Below are positions 34,348 through 42,764 of a DNA stretch of 64,000 nt, piece by piece. The notes beneath the pieces were generated by a model. It worked only from the letters and a program-made list of their open reading frames with translations, ran no database searches and was not told where the DNA came from. Position 1 is the stretch's first letter, and every line of letters begins with the position of its first letter. Source of the stretch: Porphyra umbilicalis (taxonomy: Eukaryota > Rhodophyta > Bangiophyceae > Bangiales > Bangiaceae); contig KV919131.1 of NCBI GenBank assembly GCA_002049455.2, positions 1-64,000 of the forward strand, given 5' to 3'. The position numbers and the translations under genes are program-made.

Positions 34348-34379
34348 ACGGGAAGGGGGCCGCGGCCCCCTTCCCGTCC
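34348..34379. repeat. 32-bp perfect palindrome
   Basis: Perfect inverted repeat with no loop, arms GACGGGAAGGGGGCCG. It lies about 125 bp upstream of the interrupted gene's ATG and 130 bp from the hAT end, so it could be promoter DNA or an insertion-prone hairpin. Confidence 0.85.
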
Positions 34380-34945
34380 ATGGCAACGCTGGGGCGACCG
34401 GCGAGGGGGGCGCGGTGCGCAACAATGCACAGCGGCAGCACGGCGGGAGCAGCGTGGAGGCCTTTGCGTACCTCGCCCTACCGGGGGGTGCCTGGCGCGG
34501 GTGCCAATCAGGGTTGCGAGATTCAACCAAATATCTGGGCGGGCGATGCATTCAAGGTAAATTCAAGTAAACGTTAACGTTGAATTCTATTGAATACTTG
34601 CAAAGTGCCCATTGGCAACTCTTGTGACACGCAGTCGCGTATTCAAGGTTGGACTGGCCCCAGTTGGACGCTTGCCACGTTCTCCCGCCAATCCTGCCGT
34701 GGACCGCGCTTTTCCACTGCCGCCGCCAAGGATCTGGCCTCGCAGACACCTCTGCCGCTCCTAAGTGATGGCGGGAAACCCTGCCATCCGAGACCTGTGT
34801 GACGGGGCGCACTGGTAAGGACACACAGCCTTCTCCTGTGCAACGCAGAATGACTGCCGACGCGTGGCCGCGCACACCCCGCTACCCACACTGCTGCCAC
34901 CCCGATTCTCCCCCTCCCCCATTATTGATCCGTCACGTGCGCACA

Positions 34946-37036
34946 ATGTCTGACCCTGTGCGCGCCTACATGGTAGTGTGCTCTGACTCTAGACGTGCTG
35001 TTTGCAACTTTTGCGAGAAGGAGCTGTCCTCCAACGTCACATACTTCAAGCGGCACATCGTCTCCCGCGCCTGCTGCGCCCCCGACGACGTCAAGAGCAA
35101 GCTGGTCGGTCTCCTGCTGTCGGGGCAACACAACGTCTCCGCCAACACTGATCGCTTGCAGCGGCTGAAGCGGACGCTGGACGATGTGGCCGTTGACGTT
35201 CACGCGCCGGGCATGTTGGCCGGCGGGAAACGACCAAACACCGGCACAGGGGGCGACCAGTCGACTGTGGATGCCTACGTGAAGGTCATGTCGGAGAAGG
35301 AACGGGACTCCACCGACGAGCTACTAGCGCGGTGGGTGTACAGGGAGGCCCTCCCCTTTCGCTTGGTCGAGAGCTCCAATTTCCTGGCCTTCACGCGGTC
35401 GCTGAACCCAGCCTACAAGCCGCCATCCAAGCACTCTATGGCCAACCGCCTGCTCAAGAACGCTTTTGTTGCGCAAAAGGCCGTGGTGGAGCCGCTGCTG
35501 CGGCAGAGCAAGGAGAACGGCAATTTGGTGATCGGCGGCGACCAGTGGTCGGACGCGAATCTCACGAGCATCAACAACATCGTGCTTTTCACCCCCTTCC
35601 CCGTCTACATGGAGACGGCCGTCTGGCCAGAGGAACGACATACGGCGGACAACACCAATGCCTTTTACGTCAAGCGCATCGAGGAGCTCGGACCCCGCAA
35701 CGTCTTTGCGTTCGTCTCTGACACCGAGAACAAGATGCAGGCCGTGTGGGCGGCGCTGCAGCTCAAGTACCCGTGGCTGGTGGTGTTACCTTGCGCTGGG
35801 CACGGCTACAACTTACTTTTGGCGGACCTGTCTAAGCACACGCTACTGGCAAAGGGTCTAACTTTTTGCAACAACATGACCCAGTTTTGGCGACACCATT
35901 CGACGCCGAAGCAGATTTTGGAGCGGTGCCAGACCGTGGAGTACGGGTCCGTGCGCCAGCTGGAGCGGCCGGTCGCGACGAGGTGGAAGTCCCAGGTCAC
36001 CGCCGCCGAGTCGCTTTACAAGACGCAGACAGCAATGGAAAAGGCTGCCGTCGACAGCAACTTCCGGGCGCTGTGCTTGAGGTCTCCCACGGCGTCGCAG
36101 CGGGAGGCGGCAGCGGCGGCGGTCATGCAGATCAAAGACGAGGCCAATTGGGACGCACTGAAGCTTGTCGTGGACCTGCTCAAGCCGGTCGCCAAGGCGC
36201 TTGACGTCGCGCAACGGGACGGTGGGGGACTTGGTCTGGTCATGCACTCCTTCTTCCTGATGGATGAGCACTTTACCAATTTCCAGTTCCCCATGACGAC
36301 TGCGGGCAGGCAGCTTAAGACCCACTCTCTGTCCTGTTTGTCGCGCCGTCGGTCGTACCTGCTGCGTCCAGTGCATATGCTCGCCTACCTGCTCGATCCC
36401 TGCTTCTCTCGCGCCGCATGCCAGCCCAGCGGGGCGGAGGTGGGCGAGGCCGTGGCTCTCCTCAAGTCGTTGGCCGAGGCTCATGACACGCGGGCGGCTC
36501 TGTGCGCGGCCAGGGAGACGGACGAGACCAAGTTGCCCAACGACTACCCGCGCCCCACCCGTACCAACATTTTGGGTGAGTACACGGACTTCCGCTCACG
36601 CACTGGCGGCGCCTTCTTCATGGACACAACGTGGGAGGAGGGGACGGTGCGCAACCCACTTAGCTGGTGGCAGGCGTGGGCGGCGCACCTGCCGGCGCTC
36701 ACGTCTGTCGCACTCAAGGTGATGAAGCTGCCGCTGTCGTTTGCTGCGGGCGAGCGCTCTTTTTCGAATGCTGCGCACATCCAGGGCAAACTACGCACTC
36801 GGCTCACCCACGAGCGCCTCCACCAGCTTCTCTATGTGTACTACAACTCGCGCTCTCTTTCCCACCTACCTGTAGGCATGGGTGGTCACGTGGCGGCTGC
36901 GCCTGAGTTGGGCGAGGGCAGCAGGGGGGAGGCCGCTGAGGACGCTGACACGGTCGGATCTGATGGCGAAGGCGGCCTGGATTTGCTAGCAGCTGCAGCG
37001 GCAATGGAGACAATTGCTCATGAAGGGATGGAATGA
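34946..37036 (+). CDS. hAT transposase with BED finger, apparently intact
   Basis: Cut-and-paste transposase of the hAT superfamily, 696 residues from ATG 34946; an in-frame ATG at 34799 adds 49 residues without likeness to the family. BED-type finger at residues 10-44 (CNFCEKEL, Cys20/Cys23/His37/Cys43). A DUF659-like region follows (PFRLVESSNFLAFTRSLNPA through DQWSDANLTSINN, first catalytic Asp). Then come FAFVSDTENKMQAVW (second Asp) and CAGHGYNLLLADLSKH, a pattern hAT proteins share. The C-terminus has WWQAWAAHLPALTSVALKVM and LPLSFAAGERSFSNAA with the catalytic Glu. It ends in a dimerisation block (LRTRLTHERLHQLLYVYYNS) and an acidic tail. No stop or frameshift. Lies wholly inside the CAGGG-ended element. 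Confidence 0.92.
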   Translation: MSDPVRAYMVVCSDSRRAVCNFCEKELSSNVTYFKRHIVSRACCAPDDVKSKLVGLLLSGQHNVSANTDRLQRLKRTLDDVAVDVHAPGMLAGGKRPNTGTGGDQSTVDAYVKVMSEKERDSTDELLARWVYREALPFRLVESSNFLAFTRSLNPAYKPPSKHSMANRLLKNAFVAQKAVVEPLLRQSKENGNLVIGGDQWSDANLTSINNIVLFTPFPVYMETAVWPEERHTADNTNAFYVKRIEELGPRNVFAFVSDTENKMQAVWAALQLKYPWLVVLPCAGHGYNLLLADLSKHTLLAKGLTFCNNMTQFWRHHSTPKQILERCQTVEYGSVRQLERPVATRWKSQVTAAESLYKTQTAMEKAAVDSNFRALCLRSPTASQREAAAAAVMQIKDEANWDALKLVVDLLKPVAKALDVAQRDGGGLGLVMHSFFLMDEHFTNFQFPMTTAGRQLKTHSLSCLSRRRSYLLRPVHMLAYLLDPCFSRAACQPSGAEVGEAVALLKSLAEAHDTRAALCAARETDETKLPNDYPRPTRTNILGEYTDFRSRTGGAFFMDTTWEEGTVRNPLSWWQAWAAHLPALTSVALKVMKLPLSFAAGERSFSNAAHIQGKLRTRLTHERLHQLLYVYYNSRSLSHLPVGMGGHVAAAPELGEGSRGEAAEDADTVGSDGEGGLDLLAAAAAMETIAHEGME

Positions 37037-38182
37037 CGGTACCGTCAATGCGAGATAGCACGTTGAAGCAAGATTGCAAACTTTTCTAAATTCCTCATTT
37101 TGTTAAAGCTTGCCCAAGCGATGGTTGGTTCGGCGTCCCGGTCGTTCAAACGCCCCACACCCATCGTGGACGTGCGGGCAGCCCTTCTTGCCGACTAGGA
37201 GCGCAGGGGACACCAAAGAGCGTGCAGAAAAGCGCGCAGGCGCGGGCAAGGGTAAAATGTCATGTACGCTTGCGAGAAAAGAGTCACACCACACCCTTTT
37301 TCCCCCTGCCTGAGCGCCGTCCAAAGCGACTACGTGCCAACGCGAAAGATATAAGCTGACAGAGACGTGTAGGACGGTACTCAGAGTCGAAGTTCAAAGC
37401 TACTGACCTCCAGGTGCCCCCCACCCCCCCCCCTTTCCCGCCGCCCTCTCTTTACCACTCCTCCCGCCAACATCCCCGGGGTAACAAGTGACATCGGCCA
37501 CAGCAGGTTGGACGTGGCGGACTCACCAACGCCGCAACGTTCCTCGGGTCGGCCGACATGCACAGGAGTAGAAGCGCGGTAGGCCCCGTGGGCACGGAGA
37601 AGACGGAGTAGAGGTAGAGCATGTGCCCCTCGATGAGGCTTGGAGGGGCAAGGGGGAGTAACAATACAAGCGCGGGCAGGCACAGGACGACACGGAAACA
37701 GAGAGACGAAAGAGCATATCGCCCTAGCAGAGTCAACGTGACGTTGCGCATTATGGTCATGGACCGAAGGAGCAGGTACACGGGGGCACGAGGGCGCCGG
37801 GGCACGAGGGCGCGGGGGCGCGGGGGCGCGGGGGCGCGGGGGCGCCGCATCTCAGGGGCGCCGAGGCGTTGGGGCGTGGCGTCGCATTGTGGTGAGTGTG
37901 CGGCTGTGGCAGCGGTGCGGTTGGTGGTTCACCGTCTGGACTGGCTTACCTCATGTGAGCGAGAAGAAGGCAGCCGACTGTAGCTGAGAACAACCAGACT
38001 ATTTACTTCGGTTGCCTGCACTGAGGCGCCAGAATGGCACCTCGTTAAGCTAAGTCCATCTTATGCTGACACGTGGACTCCACGTGGATGTTGAATTCAA
38101 CCTACCGTCGTCTCAGACCGTTGCATTCAATGTAAACGTTTAGTTGAATTGGGTTTGATTGAATGCACCCCTCGATACCCTG
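37037..38182. other. 3' part of the hAT element, no complete gene
   Basis: Noncoding except for an exon-like minus-strand block (37527-37760) described separately. A 9-bp GGGGGCGCG minisatellite lies around 37790-37850, and the AT-rich terminal region is from 38000. Confidence 0.5.
37527..37760 (-). CDS. Exon-like fragment of a membrane protein inside the hAT element
   Basis: Begins MTIMRNVTLTLLGRYALSSL and continues through two strongly hydrophobic segments (FRVVLCLPALVLLLPLAP and TGPTALLLLCMSA) to codon 78. A consensus donor (GTTG|GTGAGT) follows at 37526. No downstream exon could be joined convincingly. It could be a captured host exon or a first exon of an element gene; unrecognised. Confidence 0.35.
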
Positions 38183-38622
38183 CATTTTTTGCACTGCCAA
38201 TGACGACGCGGGTCTGGGTCTGTTCGGGGGGCGCGCTGTTTGACAGTTTGGCCATGCGATTGGCCAAATCGACAGAGCCTCGGCTCTGAAGAAGGCGGGC
38301 GCTGGGGCGCCACGCGGGACCAGACCAGCGGCGCCTTGGTCCGCCACAGATGCTGTCAGCCGCGCGGTCCGTACCAATGTAGCAAAACGTTCCACCGGAC
38401 AGGGCCGCTCCATCTCTGCTGGTACGGCTGCGCGGTGCTTGGGCGGCGGTCAGGCAAAACGAAACAGAGGAAGTAGTTTTCCTCTACCATCTGCACCCGA
38501 TCACAAAGAGAAGCGACGGTGTCCAATAGATGCATCCAACAGATACAAAAACACATCGAACCACGCGCACACGGCTTCGACCACTCGACCTACGTACTGT
38601 AGGGACGTGGAACTGACGACAA
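38183..38622. other. Intergenic between hAT and nested inverted-repeat element
   Basis: About 440 bp of mixed composition. No gene, RNA or repeat recognised. Confidence 0.5.
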
Positions 38623-39432
38623 TAGAGAGCGTCGGCAAGTCGGGCGTGGGTATCAAATGTGGGTAGAATGTGGGTCGCCGACCCACGTCAGAAGTACCCA
38701 CATCTTACCCACATTTACAGCCGTTCTCCCAAAAATCTCGCACTCCAACTGTTGCGAAAGAGTTCCAAATCGGCCTCTGCGGGGTGGTAGAGGCCGATTT
38801 GGAACTCTTTTGCGACAGTTGGAGTGCGGGATTTTTGGGAGAACGGCTGTAGCGTCGGCAAGTGCCCAAGCAACGGTCGACACGATTTGAGCTCTCCACA
38901 TCTACCGCAACGGCACAGCAGCGACCTCTGTGCGAGCAACACCTTCCAACTGACCTCCACCCCAAGCACCATCACCCCCACCCCCCCTGGGGGGGCGCCC
39001 CAGCCGACCATATGACAGGGACGGCGGCGGTCGATGGAGATGGGGTGCAGTGGGCAGAGTGCGAGTTCTGGGTGGAGGGGCGCCGGCAGTTAAGGGCGTG
39101 GGGGGGGGGGGGGTGACGGCATCGGGGGGGCCATGGTGCCGGTTGGCAAAGGCAGCTTGTACGGTGCATGATGATGCGCCTTCTCGATACACACGGAACT
39201 GGAGACACAAGCGCACGTGGTGGGCGCCCAGCCCGGGCTGGGACGAGTGGTGGTGGCACAACTAGCGCCACGTGTGTGGCCACAGCGGTCTTCACCGACC
39301 GGTATTTAGCGTGGGTCGGATGACCCAGATAGCCACAAATGGGTTCCAAATGTGGGTAGCAGATGCTACGTGGCACGAAACGTGTCGCCGACCCTCGCCA
39401 CCGACCCACATTTGACTTGCCGACGCTCTCTA
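38623..39432. mobile_element. Inverted-repeat element with 19-bp perfect ends, nested with a MITE
   Basis: Left end TAGAGAGCGTCGGCAAGTC, exact reverse complement at 39414-39432. Both ends are TA-flanked and followed inside by AAATGTGGGT-type repeats. A third partial copy of the end (GCGTCGGCAAGT) lies right after the MITE at 38852, so this may be two related elements or one rearranged copy. No coding capacity. Confidence 0.65.
38716..38851. mobile_element. Palindromic MITE, copy 3
   Basis: Same 136-bp foldback family as at 21691 and 21992, with TA at both ends. It sits inside the left part of the 38623-39432 inverted-repeat element, so it inserted later. Confidence 0.88.
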
Positions 39433-39482
39433 ATGGCTCCACGAGAACTGTTTCCTGAAAATGCAAGAATTTGGACCCTGTA

Positions 39483-39620
39483 CTGTACATAATCGTTCTC
39501 TCAAAAAAAAAAAGCCCGCGCTCCAACTGTCGCAGAACTCTTCCACATCGGTCTCGACGCCCTCGTGCAAGCCAATTTCGAACAGTTGTGCGAGAGCTCT
39601 CGCCGTGTTGTTTTACGATT
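39483..39620. mobile_element. Degenerate copy of the palindromic MITE
   Basis: Recognisable order of the family blocks with many changes: CGTTCTCTCAAAA, GCGCTCCAACTGTCGCA, ACTCTTCCACATCGG. The right arm is diverged. An old copy of the same family. Confidence 0.6.
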
Positions 39621-40565
39621 TTTGGCCCACTCGAACAGGAACAGGACGAGATCCTCACGTGATCTAATTGGTGCACCTCAGCTCTTTGTCTCGCTCATTG
39701 GCGGAGGCTGCTGATGCCCGTTGCTTTTCCTTTTCACATTGGAGAAGAATCTGGAAACAGCGAAAGTTGCAGTCGGCAACTGGAACGGCCAGATAGTAAT
39801 TCGTACGTGCTGGAAAACACGAGCAATTCCAGGCACGTGCGTGCAATACCCTTGCCGTAAGGGCTGTAGCGCGCTTGGCGACGCATCGACACCGGGCACG
39901 CCGGCCGGCTCCATAGCCGCGAGCGCGCCCGGGGGCACGTACAGCCACGCTGCCGTGACGGGGAGAACGTGGGGCGGAGAAAGGGGTTCCGCCGCCGCCA
40001 CCGCAGCGGCGGCGGCCCGCCGGCGTCGCGCGACGCCCACAGGAGGGGCCGTCACTCCGCCGCGCAGCGCACCTGCGCACGGCGGGCAGGGCGGCCGACA
40101 CGGCACACGGGCGGGCGGGTGGGACTGATCGCCGCGCGACGGGACACCTCTAAACGCGCCGCTAGATGGCGTCAGCAACCGCCGACGTGCCGCCGCAACA
40201 GAAGACGGCGCGCAGGCACGATCACCCGCGGGTCATTGTGGGCGCGTCGAACCCCGGAAGGCGCTGCGCGCGGTCGCCGCGCGCGACTCGGGGCGGTGGG
40301 GGGGATCAGAGGGGCAGACGCCGTCCGGGCCCTGTGACCCCTGTGGCAGGACAGTCCTTCTCAGCCACGTAACTCTATTCGCTTTTTAGCGTAATCGCGA
40401 CCCTTCCAACGCTGACACGCCCTCAGATGCCTGAGGACACGAATGCAGACTGCCACCTCTGAAACGGAGATCAAGTCCCGTTATATAAGTATATGTGTGC
40501 ATCACTACACTTTGAGAGCACCCTGTCCTAAAGGCCAGGGAACAACACGTGTTCACAGCCACCCC

Positions 40566-41047
40566 GCGCAGCGGGCCCAAAATCGTCGTCAAAAGCACGT
40601 CTGCTTTTGCGTGTTTTGGAGCGAACAGAAAATCTGCAAACCGCCCTGCGGCTCTGTCAAGGCTGGGTTTTCCCAGAAAGGGCGCCAAAATCATCTGTTC
40701 GCCGGGATCGATGCCTCTCCACTCGTTAAAAGAGAGACACAGCATGAGACGTATACACTTCAGAATGAGAGAGAGACGGAGAAGCATCATCTATGGCCTT
40801 GCTAGCAGGCGCTATGTGTGGAGTGAGGAACGATTCCTGTTCTCGTTAACACACAAATATGCAAGGACCTTGCATTTGCAAGGTCCTTGCACCATGCGCA
40901 TGGGATGGCCTCTGAGAGCCTGTCAAGGGGGGTCGATCTGTTTTTGGCACAGGAGTTCTGTTTCTTCAAACAGGAACACAGGCCGCCAAGCGGCTCAAAA
41001 CAGGTAAAAACAGATGTGCTTTTGACAACGGTTCTGGGCCCGCTGCG
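40566..41047. mobile_element. MITE-like element, 482 bp
   Basis: Inverted ends of about 40 bp. Left begins GCGCAGCGGGCCCAAAATCG, right (opposite strand) GCGCAGCGGGCCCAGAACCG; both continue GTCAAAAGCAC. No clear target duplication. Noncoding. Confidence 0.65.
40861..40890. repeat. 30-bp hairpin
   Basis: Perfect 13-bp arms GCAAGGACCTTGC around ATTT, inside the 482-bp element. Confidence 0.9.
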
Positions 41048-41189
41048 CCGTCATAGCGCACTCGCCCACAGAACGGCGCCGTCTCAGCCCAGAAAGACCG
41101 CCGGCCCAACAGCGGTCGGATTTGCAGCCTGCTGTCCCACCCCTGTGCTCTCCACCGCTCCCTTGGGGACCACCTCGCCGCGCCCATTA

Positions 41190-42005
41190 TCACGTTTCGC
41201 GCCCCGGCACGACCGACGCACAATCAAAGGGGAGCCCCCCCAGGGCCAACCGCTGCCCCTTGAGCGACGCCGCCGCCACCCCACCCGTCACCGATGAGTG
41301 CGTCGCGCGCACAGCCGCACGCGGCGCCAGCAGCCCCCCTTTCAGATCCGCGCGGTGGAGCACCACCCGCGTCACGCCGCACGCCACCCACATCGTCTGG
41401 CGCGGCGTTACCCCCTCCACCCGCACGTCGGTCAAGCGCAGCGCCGCCGCCCCGTCGCCAGGCTCCCCATACACGGCGATGAAGAGCGCGTGCGGCGCGG
41501 TGCCGACGAGCCGCACGACACGCGCGTGGCGCAGGGCGGCGGTCGAGACGGCACACTCCACGTCGTTGGTCGTGCCGTTGGCCGTCAAGCGCACCTCCCG
41601 CACGCCATCGGCGACGATTGCGGTCGTTGTCACGCAGCGGGCGACGGGCTCGTTGCAAGTCACGTCGGCGAGGCCGGCCGCCGCGTCGGCCAGCCCGTCC
41701 GTGTCTGCCGAGCGGCCAACTGTGAGGGCTGGCGGCGCCGCTGCGTCTGCGCCCGCGGGCGCGGGCGCAGTAAGCGTGACGGCGGCGAAGCACGCGACGC
41801 CACCGATCGCCGCCAGCCCGTCAATGGTCCCGCCCGCCGCCCCCGCCGAGCCCGACGTGAGGAGCGCGTAGGGGGCGATGCGCGCGCAGGCGGTCGTCTC
41901 GACGGGCGGTGGGTCGGGGGGGTCCGCCGCTGCCGCCGACGCGGCGGCTGTGACGGCCAACAACGGGCCGGCGAGCAGCAAGAGGAGCACGGCGGGGACC
42001 CCCAT
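41190..42005 (-). CDS. Secreted protein of unknown family
   Basis: ATG 42005 begins MGVPAVLLLLLAGPLLAVTA, a clear signal peptide with cleavage likely near the Ala-rich end. The frame stays open another 45 codons upstream without useful sequence. The mature 240 or so residues have several Cys (ETTACARIAPYALL, ADVTCNEPVARCVTTTAI, NDVECAVSTAA, MWVACGVTRVV) and a regular alternation of short hydrophobic strands (VREVRLTANGTT, ARVVRLVGTAPHALFIAVYG, VTRVVLHRADLKGG). This would suit a beta-rich, perhaps beta-helix, fold. No catalytic motif recognised. It ends abruptly at 41190 after a Pro-Phe-Asp-Cys segment, so a 3' truncation is possible. Confidence 0.55.
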   Translation of the reverse strand: MGVPAVLLLLLAGPLLAVTAAASAAAADPPDPPPVETTACARIAPYALLTSGSAGAAGGTIDGLAAIGGVACFAAVTLTAPAPAGADAAAPPALTVGRSADTDGLADAAAGLADVTCNEPVARCVTTTAIVADGVREVRLTANGTTNDVECAVSTAALRHARVVRLVGTAPHALFIAVYGEPGDGAAALRLTDVRVEGVTPRQTMWVACGVTRVVLHRADLKGGLLAPRAAVRATHSSVTGGVAAASLKGQRLALGGLPFDCASVVPGRET

Positions 42006-42764
42006 GGTGCCGCGGGCGGACACGGGCAGCGGCGGGGGCAGCGGCGGTGGCGAGCGCGGTGGCGGCAGCGGGCGCGGCGGCGGCGGCGGTCGCGGTCGGC
42101 CACCGGCGACCGCCATGCGCACGTCGCCGGGTGGCGACACCTACAAATATGTCCACCGCCGGGTTCGCCCGCCCCAGTTTGGTGCCCACCGGGCAGAGCA
42201 CGTGAAAGAAGGTCATTCCGGCGTAAAGGGGGGCCCGACGGCCGCTCTGCGGCAGCGGGGGCGTAGGGCGCGTTGCGCGCAGCGATCACGCGCGGGATTA
42301 GCGCGTGTCGCCGGCCGAGGCACTGCCACGTTTGGGGTGGAAGGGCAGAGATTTGCTGCTCAACCGAGTGTCTACTTGTGGAAGCAACCTCCACACACAA
42401 CTCGTACAAGACAAGTCGTACTTGCCGATGCTGATCGTGTCGTGGTTTGCCGTCCAAGAAGTCACCTTCACCGAAATGTGTCTTCAAAGGTTATTTTGCT
42501 GTTCACTACATTCCGCAGCTCGTTGCAAGTCATGTGCTTTTCAGACGTCGTGGCCGGCCAAGTCCTCAACCACAACCCCCCTCGCCGCCCGAGATACGGC
42601 CATCCGCCGCCCACCCGCACCGCCTCGCACTGCTCCCCATCGTCTTGGCGGTTCTGGGCGCCGACCGAGCCGATCGCCGCCGCCTTCGGGGCGCCCCGCC
42701 TTCCCATTGTACTGCTTTGTTGAGCGGCGAACCAGACCTGCTGGGTGCGGCTGCGGTCCTTGTC
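42006..42764. other. Divergent intergenic region before SRP54
   Basis: Between the secreted-protein start (minus) and the presumed SRP54 transit-peptide ATG (plus). Moderate GC from 42340 to 42560. No gene seen; likely promoter DNA for both neighbours. Confidence 0.4.

Larger units (their letters stand above)
34509..38182 (+). mobile_element. hAT element, about 3.7 kb
   Basis: Left end CAGGGTTGCGAG; right end, on the opposite strand, CAGGGTATCGAG (9 of 12 matching). Further inside both ends share TGCATTCAA and an AATTCAA.TAAACGTT block. CAGGG ends are typical of hAT. The 8-bp duplication is not clear: left flank GTGCCAAT, while TGCCAAT lies 15 bp beyond the right CAGGG end, so the right terminus may be slightly further out. 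Contains an uninterrupted transposase. Confidence 0.72.
39621..41189. other. Intergenic with short inverted-repeat elements
   Basis: No gene supported. A short open frame from ATG 40166 (MASATADVPPQQKTARRHDH) has a good start context, but it runs into low-complexity sequence and ends within 70 codons. Contains a MITE-like element at 40566-41047. Confidence 0.45.

Noticed and set aside
34799-34945. Earlier start of the hAT transposase
   Set aside because: The extra 49 residues are unlike the family, and the BED finger begins just after the ATG at 34946.
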